Positions 48,623-61,200 of a stretch of 64,000 nucleotides of DNA are shown piece after piece. The DNA is taken from NCBI RefSeq assembly GCF_024323335.1, contig NC_066579.1, positions 62,001 to 126,000 of the forward strand, written 5' to 3'. The DNA is from Lathyrus oleraceus (taxonomy: Eukaryota > Streptophyta > Magnoliopsida > Fabales > Fabaceae). The notes under the pieces were generated by a model. That model was not told the origin of the DNA. It did no database searches and was given only the letters and a program-made list of their open reading frames with translations. Numbering within the stretch: the first letter of the stretch is position 1; each line of letters starts with the position of its first letter. A program made the position numbers and the translations under genes.

Positions 48623-49620
48623 GAGCTTACACCTATCAAAAAAAGAGTTGACGAAGAGAAAATCATAAGTAATAAATATAAATTTTGATGGACCGATGAT
48701 ATCCTTGAAAGGAGTTTCGAGTAGAGAGGTCTATTAAGAGAATGGATTTTGACATTGACAAAAAAAACTCATACATGTAAGCTTTAGCATATTAATGATA
48801 CTTTAAGGCAAAATTCATGATAAATATTTGAAATGTCTCCTCAAATCTATGTTAAAATCTATGTTAAAGATGATAACATTTAATTAAGGAGCTTTTAAAA
48901 TTCACTCAAGTGATTTGAAACAGAAATTATGTGCTTATTATTTCATAATTATAGAGACATACAAGGATTTTATCTTCTCTTACATTCTTTTTGTATTTGT
49001 CTCATTAGCAATATTACTATAAACATTATCTTTTACGTGTTATTGAATAAAACCACAAACTATTGATGTATGACCCTCATTCTCCGGTTCCAAAATCAGA
49101 TAAATCTAATTTCTTCACAAATAGCAAATCTTTCATTTTTTCATTCCACAAATGATAATTAGTGTCATTCATTCATTCAAATATATTTGTATTTTTCTCT
49201 ATCATTTAAACAAGCCAAATACACCATTAAACTTTGATGTCACTTTGATGAAAAATTAACATTTAATACAATATCACACCGACATGCAACGAAAATAAAA
49301 TTCTCTAAACTTACAAAATTGAACGAGGGACAAAATTGTAATTGAAAATAAATAAATAAAATTATAACAATCTATAAATTAGTTATGTTAAAAATATAAA
49401 ACGGTGCTTAATATAGAATATTTTAATATTTAACTAATTTGATACTTGATTGATATGCAAAAACGTGTTAAGAAAAGTATTTTTTTTTCTTAGATGAAAA
49501 ATGGTAAGTGAACATAAGAATAACATGGCCAATTTTAAAGTCTAAGTACGCAAAACACGCTCTTCCTACATTCCTTTCGGACTCATTCTCTCTTTACCTT
49601 ATCACACAAGAAAGAAAACA
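48623..49620. other. Upstream region of bZIP gene
   Basis: AT-rich intergenic DNA with no gene. The segment 49500-49660 is CT-rich and CA-rich and probably holds the transcription start and 5' UTR exon of the bZIP gene. Confidence 0.4.
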
Positions 49621-49627
49621 AACACAA

Positions 49628-49909
49628 ATGGGAGGTCACCTACTCCTCCCTCCATCTCTGGTAATTCATTCATTCTTCACCTCATTCTTTTCCTTAAACT
49701 ATTCAATGTCTTTAATACAATTTTAGATATGTATGCAAATCTCATCCTTCTAATTAGTTTTGTCAAGAATCACATCAGAACAGAACGCATTGCGTGTATT
49801 AATTGATCAAGGTTAGTTTAATTGCACATTTTTATTATTATTATTTCCTTTGGAAACATGTAACAATTTTATCTGCACTACACTGCAGGATCATACAGGT
49901 GACAAATAA
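49628..49909 (+). promoter_or_regulatory. Predicted spliced uORF ending at the bZIP start codon
   Basis: ATG at 49628 opens 11 codons up to a good donor (CTG|GTAATT at 49660/49661). If the acceptor CACTGCAG at about 49890 is used, the frame continues through six codons and stops with the TAA at 49907-49909, directly before the main ATG at 49910. The uORF would encode 17 residues. This depends on the predicted 5' UTR intron; the competing acceptor at CATACAG (49899) would give a different frame relation. Confidence 0.4.
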
Positions 49910-51129
49910 ATGCAAAGTTGGAATAGTGTACCAAACTTGAGAGACCACTCTGAATTTGAACAAGCATTTTTATTACCTCCTAACAATAAAATGAGTGGTA
50001 GTAGTAGTAGTAATAGATATGATGAAATAGGTGAATTATGTATAGATGGATTAGTATCAGGAATGGGCGGAATGAGGCTAAATCAACGTACATATTCAGA
50101 TAGTTTGTTATCTGAGGCGGTGCAGCAGCAGCAGGATGTACCTTATTGGTTGAAAGATCTCCTTGACGATGATGATGACGAGCCTGTAGAAGAAAAACCT
50201 CCTAGCAGGACTCATAGAAGATCATCAAGTGACTCAATAGCATACTTACATGATAAAAGTATACTTCTTCAAGATCCTGATAGGAAGGAACGGAATATTA
50301 ATGTAACAAACCCACAACTCTCCTTTCTGCACCAACAACTTCCTAGAATTGATCCTTCAAAACGTGTCAGAAGGTACATATACATGTCATATAGGATGCC
50401 TTGTCATTATTGTTGATGATACTGAAACACTTGTTCTATTTGGTTGCATCCACGATATGATACTGAAACACTTGTTCTATTTGGTTGCATGCACGATATG
50501 ATACTGAAACACTTGTTCTATTTGGTTGCATCCACGATATGATACTGAAACACTTGTTCTATTTGGTTGCAATGCAGGCATTCAGCTCAACAGTACCGGG
50601 CGAGGAAAGTTCAATACATTGGAGAACTAGAAAGAAGTGTTCAATCTTTACAGGTGAGATTATTATAGACAGAAGTGTTACAGATTAATAAAAGATATCT
50701 GATTCGATTTCTTTAAAGTGTAGGCAGAAGGATATGAAGTTTCAGCAGAGCTTGAATTTCTTGATCAGCAAAACCTGATATTAGGTATGGAGAACAGGGC
50801 CCTCAAACAACGCTTGGACAGTTTATCTCAAGAGCACTTCATTAAATGCTGTGAGTATAGTACTACCATTTTTTTAATAATTACAACCTCCATTAAGTTT
50901 TGGTAATGTATAAGTGGTTAATTTTGATTCTACAGTGGAGCAGGAAGTGCTTGAGAAAGAAATCTCAAGGCTTAGAAATCTTTATCAACAACAACAACAA
51001 CACAGGCAGCAGCAGCAGCAGCAAAAACACAATGGTAGAAATCGATCTAAACGTCAAGATATCGATTCGTCAATTGCCAAACTCCCTTTCAAGAATAAGG
51101 GAACTGAGTCATCACAGAAAGCCATATAG
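49910..51129 (+). CDS. bZIP transcription factor with non-canonical basic region
   Basis: Four coding exons, 49910-50373, 50578-50653, 50724-50850 and 50936-51129, give 286 residues. The N-terminal half is Ser- and Asp-rich (PYWLKDLLDDDDDEPVEE, then RTHRRSSSDS). The basic region spans about residues 151-168 (KRVRRHSAQQYRARKVQY), followed by a leucine zipper through ELERSVQSLQ, LEFLDQQNLIL and ALKQRLDSL. A Gln-rich stretch lies near residues 240-255. The zipper and its extension resemble plant group-E-like bZIP proteins (bZIP34/61 relatives), nuclear DNA-binding regulators. The invariant Asn of the basic region (N-x7-R) is Arg154 here, so DNA binding may be altered or lost; related plant proteins may share this. 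The gene converges with the TFIIIC-subunit gene, whose stop is 624 bases away. Confidence 0.85.
50418..50573 (+). repeat. 41-bp minisatellite ending at the bZIP intron 1 acceptor
   Basis: Unit starts are 50418, 50459, 50500 and 50541 (period 41). Each has GATACTGAAACACTTG, TTCTATTTGGTTGCAT and CACGATAT, and the copies are nearly identical. The fourth unit is cut short after GGTTGCA, and the acceptor ATGCAG at 50572-50577 follows directly. The array fills most of the 204-bp intron. Confidence 0.92.
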
Positions 51130-51752
51130 ATAGATTCTCAAAATATGTATTAACATCGCAACAAAGTCATCCATATATATTAGTTTACATTTTATTCAAA
51201 TTGGTGTTGCCATGCATTGACAATAGCATGAGTTCAGGTAGGATATAAAATTCTCCATGTAAACTATACGTTCTTCGTTTAATAAATTTAATATTTAAGG
51301 TCCGTTTAAATAAGAATAGAGTACCATTTATTTTTTATATTACACCTTATAAAATAAATGAAAATATTAGGGAATTACACTAAATCAACGTTTAGTCATG
51401 ATACATGATAAATAAGAATATTTATTTTATGTTCATATATAAACATTACATTGTGTATATATGAACTGTTTATTAGAAAGATTATCGACTAGAGGTTTAA
51501 GTTAGTTATATCCACAGGCCGAAGGAGCAGTTTTAATTGATAACACTGGGTTGAATTGTGACCCTTTGAAATCTTACTCAACTCATCAATTTCAACATTG
51601 AACATATTCTCAAGTCAGAACAGAACGTGGAGTCCAAAAAGCTACCTAAGTTATGATTCTTCCAATATGAACTTTAATATCAGTATCTGAAATTGCCTAT
51701 ATATATACATGATATTAATCTACTTTGCATATCCAATACCCATATATTTTCG
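51130..51752. other. Shared 3' region of bZIP and TFIIIC-subunit genes
   Basis: Tail-to-tail intergenic DNA holding both 3' UTRs. It is AT-rich and no gene is seen. Confidence 0.45.
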
Positions 51753-54700
51753 CTACAACAAGGAAGTACTTGTAGGATTGGCAAAGAAATGATCTGCGCA
51801 AATCCACTTCTCTTGACTCGATTTGCTTCCAATAAGATTCTGTAGCATGGAGGGGCCTCCGCCAAATTTTCTTTGGTACATTTTCCTCAAAATTAGGTGT
51901 TTATCAAGAGCCATCAATTCCAGAAGAGTTCTACAGCTCTGTGAGAAACTTGAATCAGTGTTTACTCTCAAGGCAAGTGCACAAAAACAAAGAAAACACA
52001 TAGGCAACAATAGCAAAAACAATATTGGATCAAAGTCGAGGTTTACAATCAGCATTACGAAACAATTAATATAGTACAGCCTTGTACACAACTAGACATA
52101 AATTGAAAACTAGAAGGGTGAAGTGGCAACTGGGTAAGTTTCAATATACCTTAGAAGAAAAGGGTTATCCGCTCAATCTTACCATTTGAAAGATTTTTGA
52201 AAGAAAAAAAAAAGAGAATATGTTGTGGATAACACTAGAAGAGAACAGGAAAACAAGCATGTACAAAGAACATACTACCCCAAACCAGGTCATCGTGACT
52301 TGAGTACAGATTGCAGGTGGTAACCACTATTTCTCAAAAAATATAATGTGAAACCAATGAGAAGAATTTCAGAAGAGAAATCATAGAAAGGATACCTGTG
52401 GATTCAGCACATGCATCTGACGTAGAATATCCTCCTAGCACAGAGAAAATGAAATCGTCAGTAAGCTTTTTCTTTTCTTATTGGAATACTGAAAAAGGTT
52501 TAACTTGGGTAGCTGGCCACCACACTTATTTTCAAGCTAAGTAAAATTGCCAGCCTCTGCAGCTCATTCAATATTTTCTCACTTTAGTATTTAAAAATTG
52601 ATAGCTTTCCAATGTGCTGTTTTCATCTAAACTGGACTAGAGCAAAAAACTAGTATGCAACAACACTCACTAGCAACTATTTTTCGAAGTTGAAAGTTCT
52701 ATGAAAACTTAAATAAATTTGGTCAAAGAACAATATATTCATATACCTCCAAAATCCCTGGGTTCTGCATCACTATTCCAAGAACACGACGTTTGAGTCC
52801 CTTGAAAACAACGCTATTGATGGTCCCATCTCCATTGACCCATGGCAATATTGGCATACATAATTCACCCGACGAAAACTTGACTATTTCTTTCTCATGA
52901 TCACGTCTCGACGGGCCAAATCTGATTTGCATGCTGCCTTCATTCTTGTCACAGGCTTGTTTTTCATGGTCCACATCCATATGTGGAAGATTAAGAATTG
53001 TCACTTTGTGCACATTATCAAGGCCAGTGTTTCTTTCCCTCAGAACATCAACAGCAGCAGAGCCACTTTCTTCTGATTTGTAAAGCTTGCATGTATTATC
53101 ACTCTCCTTATCGGTCTTGTTTGAGGAAGGTTGAACAGGATGAAAACAAGGCTCGGCTGTCAAAAAGTACTTGTGGCGGTATGGAGCATCAACAATACGA
53201 ACAGAGTCATAAGCATTGACCTAAAAAAAGAAATAAAACTTGTTTTGAAGCTGAAACAGAGAATAAACTATTACAATTTTCAGCAAAAACTTTCAATTTC
53301 TTCGGAGATAAATGGCTTAAATTATTACTGATGTCGCAAACTACATCAAAATCTAAATTAATGCTATAAACAATTGGAACAAGGAGGAGGGAGGACCTTT
53401 ATGGCTTTTCCAAATGCTTGAAGAGCATCAACAACCAGTCCATCCACATCTGCTCCTAAAAGACATAAAGCCATAAACACAATAAACAAACTGATAGAAA
53501 ATAATTGAATATTTTATCGATTTTAAGCCAATCACATACAAGATTATATTTCAAAGCCTCTATACCTGGCAAGTTTATAGCTTGGGAAATTTCTCCCATG
53601 CTTAATCCTTGGTCACCAGCCTTCATGATGGCAGCATAAACAACCATGAAGACCTCAGCACACACAGCACATTCCTGTTCTTGATCGGAAGGTACCGTCA
53701 TCAAACGGCGTACATACTCTGCCATAGCTTCCCAGGGTGATTCAATGTGACTTTTATTCTCAGGTACTTGGTCGCATGAGTCAACCGTTTCCAGCATATG
53801 ATCAGTAAATGAATAGTTACTGCTTTGGGCCGTGTTAACTTGAAAATTCCCCTCAAAATGTTGGTCATTGTTATTGTTATCATTTTCCTTGAACAAATCT
53901 AAAATATCAGCTCTTGAGACTGCCGTGCGGTGAACAGAAACTATTATACCAGGAAAACCTTTTTCCCGGCGAGAAATAATTTCACCCTCTGTTCCGAATG
54001 AGGATTTCGACTTTTTGGCTTTGTCACTAAAGGAAGACCCACTAGCATCAGATTTACGCTTGCCACTTCTCAAATCATCAGCTTCTCCAACTCCATTAGT
54101 TGGTAAGCTTGGTGAAATTGAAAGTTCTCCTGATGAGATCAAAGCAAACAAATGAAAAGTTTCCCCACATTGAAGATCTTCAGCAAGATCAGTCCCCATT
54201 ACGTTGAGGTCTTTGTCCCTTTCCTTCAGCCACGCAGAAAATTTAACAGCTTGCTTTCCAGTTTCAAAAGGAAATGGTGACTGCGAAACACTGTGCAAGA
54301 ACCGCTGTGATAGTTCAAATCGACTGTTGTTGCCTCCAACCTGTAAAATGCCAATGTAATTAGAGCTTTCTCAAACACACATATTTCATGTTATTTATAT
54401 AAAATGGTAACAGAGGAAGTGGAGAAGAATAAGAAAACAGGATGCTAAAAATCTTAAAATGCAGAATCAAATTCAAATAAGTAGCAACAATACCAGGCAA
54501 ACATAACAAATCTTTAGCCTGTGTATCATGGTTTAAAAACCCTCTTCAGGAGCCCAAAATAATGACATCGAGTTAAAAGAAAAATGAAAGCTATAGTTAC
54601 TAACAACTTATTAGTTTAATAAATATTAGTTAGGTTTTGGTAAACCTAATAAGTACATTCCGCCTAGCTTAAGGGGGGGTGTCACCTGTTTTATGTGAGT

Positions 54701-57700
54701 ATACATGTACTTTAATCATACTCAATATTAACCTTTGGACATGTTTTCACAAACATGGGGCCAGTTTGGATTGCCTTGATTTATTTGAGCTTATCTACTG
54801 ACATAAAATTTGTGAGACTGTTTGGAAGAACTTATAAAAACAGCTTATGACATTATTCATAAGCTATTTTTAGCTCATTTTCATAAATTCTCCAAGATAA
54901 TTTAAGAATTATAGCCTATAGCCTACTCGAAAACAATTTAACTTTATTTTATCCTTTGCTATAAAAACAACTTAAACATAAGTTGTTTCTCAAAACAGGG
55001 TCACGTTCTCATTGTCTCTGACTAAGTTAGAGCTTTTAAATGTAAGACTTGTATGTTTTTAAATGTAAGACTTATATGTTGCATACATTCTCTCAATGTA
55101 AGACTTATAAATGTAAGACTTATAAATGTAAGACTTATATGTTGCATACATTCTCTTTCAATTCTGGATGTATTTGTTTTTTTCATAACAAAGTCATCTG
55201 GAAACTGATTAAATTGTTATGATGCGCACTGTAAACTCAAATGATGCACAATAAAGGTAAATACTAGAGCAAGCAACAGTATAAGGTAAAGTTGAACTAT
55301 TTACCATTATTTTTTTCTCTCTAAGATAGTTAAAAGCAGCAAGTAGATCATGCTCTGAGTAACGCCGAAGAATGTCTGCTAATAAATTTGGTGCCTGTGG
55401 ACTGGTAGCGGTGCTTAAAAAAACAAGCTTAAATAGCTCCACGGCATTTGAAACAGCCAATGACTCATATACTTGTCCATAAATACTCGGTCTGTTGTTT
55501 AGAAACTTTGAAATTTTCATATCAAGACGTGATCTTTGGGAAGAAAATGTTTGGGGTTTCCCATGATGGCTCTGAATAATCTCACTATGAACAGCTAATG
55601 TAGTTTTTTTATTTTCTTGAGATTCCTGCCACAAAAAAATGATTCCTTAGGTCAGACCAGACAGCTTACAAAATAAATGAAAACTGTATTACATCAAATA
55701 ATTAAACAAAGATTCTTCCAAAAGGTATGTGATATTAATAATTAAAAAAATTAGAATAAAACAAAATAAGTGAAGTCTCACTTAGAAACTTGGAAAGCAA
55801 TAACTGGACATTATTATAATGTATATTTATAACTACTATTATTATTATTATTATTATTATTCAAGTCTTAGAGAATTACATATCTATTCCAATCTTCATA
55901 TTGCGATTGAACATTTTGTGAGGAGGCGTCCAACTTGGCCATCATCTTGCAGCGAAGAATCTCCTCAAGGGCTGCCTTAATACTTTTGTTCTCAAAGTCG
56001 TCCCAGGCTTCTCCATTTAGACTACCCTTTTGAATTTCAACATCTGGACTAAAACTATTGTGAACACCTTTACTAGACTGGGATTGCACAAACAGTCTGC
56101 AATCATCTTTATTTGATGACAAGTTCTGAGACTTCTCCAGCTGTTTTGCATAGCGTTCACTGAGCATGCTACAGAGTTTATTCACAGCTTTCCTAAATCT
56201 TAAGTTACCATTCAGAAGAGACATTCTTCTCCTACAAGCACTTGGAGCGGACGGAAGATCAGTAAGTGAGGTCCAATCTATGCGATGATAATTGGCACCA
56301 AGAACAGCACGGTGTCTAACATATTGGATCACCAATTGCCTGAAATAAGATACAATCATAGTTACTCAGACAAGTGATAGGAACAGAAATATACACAAAA
56401 TCAATGTACAGAAACTGAATTGGTATTGGCAGTAAACATTAAAACAGAGGCTAATTCCTCTTCATACAATATGTGGAAATATGGATGATAAAAAAAGAAA
56501 GAAAATGGTAATGGATGGAGTCTAGCTCCTTGCAGAATGACAATGAAAAGATGGATAAACATCAGAAAAACTGAGAAAATAACCTCTCTCAGGGTATATG
56601 CAAGAATGGATAAACATCAAAGGAAACAATAAAAATAAGCATAAATAACGGGAAAATAGAACGGTATTTCTCGGTTGGTGATGGCATCAATACTCAGGGT
56701 ATAGTGGAGTCTCTTCGACTTCGTATCCTCGAAGCTCTGCGATCTGGCATCGGCGATCTCATCATTTAGTATATCAGTTTCAGTGTCATGTGAGACGACT
56801 GATACTTCGACCTGCAAAGCAACGTCAGCGAACTCCTGGCGAAGCTGGGCTATCTCCATAAGAAGCTTAATCAGTTCAGACTGCATGCTTGGACTCTGGA
56901 GATTTGGATTATTGGTGCGGATTTTGAGTCTGATAGGTGCGATTTTCGGCTCGTCTACTATCTCTCCCTGCCCTTCTATGGCGTAGGCCCAGTTGGCCTG
57001 ATCAATAACACAAGTTACCTGAGGATCCGGTAAAGTGAAATAGTGAATAGTCTCACCCTTGATTAAGAGCCTGTATTGATCCGGTTGGAAAGAAGATCTC
57101 CTTATGAGGCTACGTTCCAGACAGAAGTCAATACCCATCAAGGTGTAGCTGCAGTAAGACGTCAGGTGAGATAGTCTTCTATCAAGTCTCAGGACTGAGG
57201 CTATATGAGTCATCGTGCTTCCAACGTGTATAGGGCTCACAGCGGAGCGAACATTAAGATATAGACTCTCGATCAGGAAAGCTCCGCAATCTACTGAGCG
57301 TGACTGAATGGTACAGTACATGAAGAAGATCTCTTCAGCACTCACATGCGTATCAGGGTCACGCTTGGGGCATCACTAGCGTGACCCTGATACGCATGTG
57401 AGTGCTGAAGAGATCTTCTTCATGTACTGTACCACTCAGTCACACCTAGTAGATTGCGGAGCTTTTCTGATCGAGAGTCTATATCTTAATGCTCGCTCCG
57501 CTGTGAGCCCTATACACGTTGGAAGCACGGTGACTCATATAGCCTCAGCCATAGGACTTGATAGAAGACTATCTCACTTGACGTCTTACTGCAGCCACAC
57601 CTTGATGGATATTGACTTCTGTCTGGACCGTGGCCTCATGAGGAGATCTTCTTTCCAACCGGATCAATACAGGCTCTTAATCGAGGGTGAGACTATTCAC

Positions 57701-58189
57701 TACTTCACTTTAACGGACCCTCAGGTAACTTGTGCTATTGATCAGGCCAACTGGGCCTACGCCATATAAGGGCAGGGAGAGACAGTAGACGAGCCGAAAA
57801 TCGCATTTATCATAATCAAAGTCCGCACCAATAATCCAAATCTCCAGAGTCCAAGCATGCAGTCTGGACTGATTAAGCTTCGTATGAAGATAGCCCAACT
57901 TCGCTAGGAGCTTGCTGACGTTGCTTTGCAGGTCGAAGTATCAGTCGCCTCACATGACACTGAAACCGATATATTGAATGATGAGATCGTCGACCTCTGG
58001 CGCCAGATCACAGAGCTTCGAGGATACGAAGTCGAGGAGACTCCACTATACCCTGAGCATTGATGCCATCACCAACCGAGAAATACCGTTCGATTTTCCT
58101 ATTTTCCCGTTATTTATTATTTATGCTTATTTTTATTGTTTCCTTTGATGTTTATCCATTCTCCCGAATTCAAGCCATCAAAATATCCG

Positions 58190-58243
<54 letters not shown>

Positions 58244-61200
58244 TTTGTATTCGAGCTTGCATTAAGTGCTATTGTAAATGATAACCGGATAAGATCATAC
58301 AGTCGGTGATTGACTACCACCCAATATACTAAAAACACAAGCAACAGTAAGCTGTATTAGTTTGCCATGGTTGGCTTGGACATAAATGAACCATAGTTAA
58401 AGAGCCACTATTTCTTCTACAGAAAAATAATTATTTGGCTCACCATTTTAACAGGCTCCAAAATTTCTCTTACCTGTCAGTTTTGTCTGACCATATGAAT
58501 CTGCTTTGGCGTGGTGGCCTCATTGCAGTCATTGAAGTTAAGATACACTGGTTAATAGATGGAGAACAGTCTTGAGAACCCTCAATTTCATGATTACCCT
58601 CCTCAAACTCTTGCACATGGGTCACTAGCTCCTTTGAATGAATGTCCATGTTATGTTGTTCATCAATGTGTTTGCCCATAACATCTGCATCAATTCTTGC
58701 ATATTTTGATGGCCTGAATTCAGGAAAATCTTTCTTCCTGCGATAAGATGAATTACCTTTGCGTTGAAGTGAATTATTTTCACTCTCTTCAGCATTTAAC
58801 TGATTAAGGCATTGGCGACGCTTACTATAATACATGCTAAGTACCTGCAAGTGACATTAAGAAAAGTAAAAAATGGATACTTGTTGGAAAAAGTAGCAAC
58901 AGTCGGCCATCTTAGAACAGTAAACAGCGGCACAAACACTCAAATGAGTCAACTTAAATATCATTTCACAAAAGCAACAAATCCCTCATTTGAAGTTCAA
59001 AATTATGAGTTCACTACCCATTTACAGTTTATTCTACCATTACCAACCTTTTGTCTCTAAATTTATAATAAACAACAGGTTCAACAGGTCAATTGGATCA
59101 TACTGTTCATATGCATATCGATCATAGATTGAGGCCATTAATGTTTCACGATAATTGATAAAAGAAGATTTACTAAAAGTATGTAAAATAATATAAAAGA
59201 CTAATATTTCAGGAAGCACAAAAAAGTGACAAACATTTAAACACTTTGTTTAGGCAAGAAATCTGTAACAGTATTTGATTAAGACGTGAGAGAAGCCCAT
59301 TAAATCTATGTTCCCTCGCAGATATACTAAGCTACTGACATTGTATATTCCAAAACAGATGAACAACAAAATCAAGCCAACAGCTTGAAACAAACCAACC
59401 TGCTCCAAGGTAAGATTCAGATCTTTTGCAATCTTCTCACAATCCTTGTATGAAATTTTTTCAGTAAGATCATGTTTAGATACATGCTTTAAAAGCTCAG
59501 CACGTTGTTCAGCTGTCATTACGCGATTAGATGCCCATGAACGGAAGCGGAAAACCTAACAAAGTTAAAAGAAGAAGAAAAAAACATCTTTTGAGTTTGG
59601 ATTGGAATTGAGATCTCAAAATATAATACAGCACTGGAATCTGATATAAAGCATGAAAACTGAATATAATATTACCTCGTGGACCACAGATCCAGGAAAT
59701 GCATATAAAGCAGCTTTTTTATTAGCAGCAGCATAACAGTACTCCAATGTTCGCCAATATTCATCAACTGCGTATCTATTAAATAGAATAAAATCATGCC
59801 TAATTCTTGGTCGAAGATCATGAGACATAAAACTTAAAGATGCTTCATCATTTGAAAGGGGTTCTTCAATGTAAGGCCTAAGTTCCATCATGTGTGTCAA
59901 AGAATGTGGAGTTTTAACTCCGTCTGTAGATTGTGAAGTTATCATCCGAATGAGCTACAAAAAGAAATACACATCAAGCAAGCATTGTAAGAATTTTTAA
60001 AATGTAATAGTAATCTTAAATATATTAACCTGCTACTTTTTAATTTCCTAGTACTTCTCTACTTTCACTTTTTGGCTGACAACACCGTCTACCTTTGATA
60101 ACTTTGATAACTCTGTTCCCACTCCCTCAGGTCTCAACCATTCTTACTCAATATTAGTACTTGACCCAATTATTAATATCATATGATTGCGAGGTTAGTG
60201 TATTGTAACAATTTATCTTAAGAGTCTCACATCGGACAATATAAGGTTTGAACATGTGCTTATAAGTGGGGGCAATCCTCACCCTACTAACTGGTTTTAT
60301 AGGGTTGAGTTAGGCTCAACCACATGTCTTAACATGGTATCAAGAGTCTCGTTTAAGATCCGGTGGGCCACCTGCTATCAGGTTTCCACTATCGGGTCAT
60401 CTACCATTTATTTTCACGCTCCAGTTGTCGAGTCTTGGGCGTGAGGGGGGGTGTTAAGAGTCCCACATCGGACAATATAAGGCTTGAACATGTGCTTATA
60501 AGTGGGGACAATCCTCACCTTACTAACCGGTTTTGTAGGGTTGAGTTAGACCCAACCACATGTCTTTACATCTATCTATATTTGTCAATCATTCAGTCAT
60601 ATTTTCAGGTTAGTACCATTAGTTTTCTGCTTCATTGTTTCTTCCTAATTCTAGAGCTACAAGTTAAACAATGTTTATATAATTAAACTGTTAGGATCCT
60701 CTCTTTGAATAAGAAAGAACTCCTAGAATAGTGGTGTAAAAACAAATTAGCATGAATAAAGATTGCAAACAAATGAAAGACTTCTTATTGGTATAGAGAG
60801 ATTGTGTTAGACTATTCATTAATTAGTAGTTATAATTTTAAGTAGCAATTGTTTTATTATTAGGAGTGATTAGTGGGAGGTTATTATAGTATTAGGAGCA
60901 GTTATGTTTTATTAATGTTGTGTCTTTATGTTTAGAACAATAGGGGAAGATAGGGAAGAGTCGTTTATCAGGGAATTCAACAGGAAAAGGGTCATTTTGG
61001 CATTAAGTGAGGTGCAGACCCTCGAAGTTCTGCAACATTCTTGATAAAACATAAAAGCAAAACCTCAAATTTAGCTTAACAGTCAACAAGGAATACCTTT
61101 AACCGCCTTAAAGTGTCAATAACTAATGACAGTCTTCCAGTTGCTAGAGTATCAATTAAACACTTGTACTCATTAGGAGGAAGATCAGCGAGACATAAAC

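Noticed and set aside
50418..50573. Candidate phased small-RNA or tRNA-like repeats
   Set aside because: Simple 41-bp minisatellite within an intron; no cloverleaf and no internal Pol III boxes were recognised.
56617..57769. Two independent host genes facing away from each other
   Set aside because: The two ORFs are arms of one inverted repeat and belong to a retrotransposon ORF family.
58060..58344. Open frames with long Tyr-Ile repeats on both strands
   Set aside because: They are translations of the (TA)n microsatellite.
60216..60570. Cassandra element (TRIM with 5S rRNA promoter)
   Set aside because: The CACATCGG start motif is shared with several TRIMs, but I could not see the 5S internal promoter boxes, so only the general TRIM call is kept.
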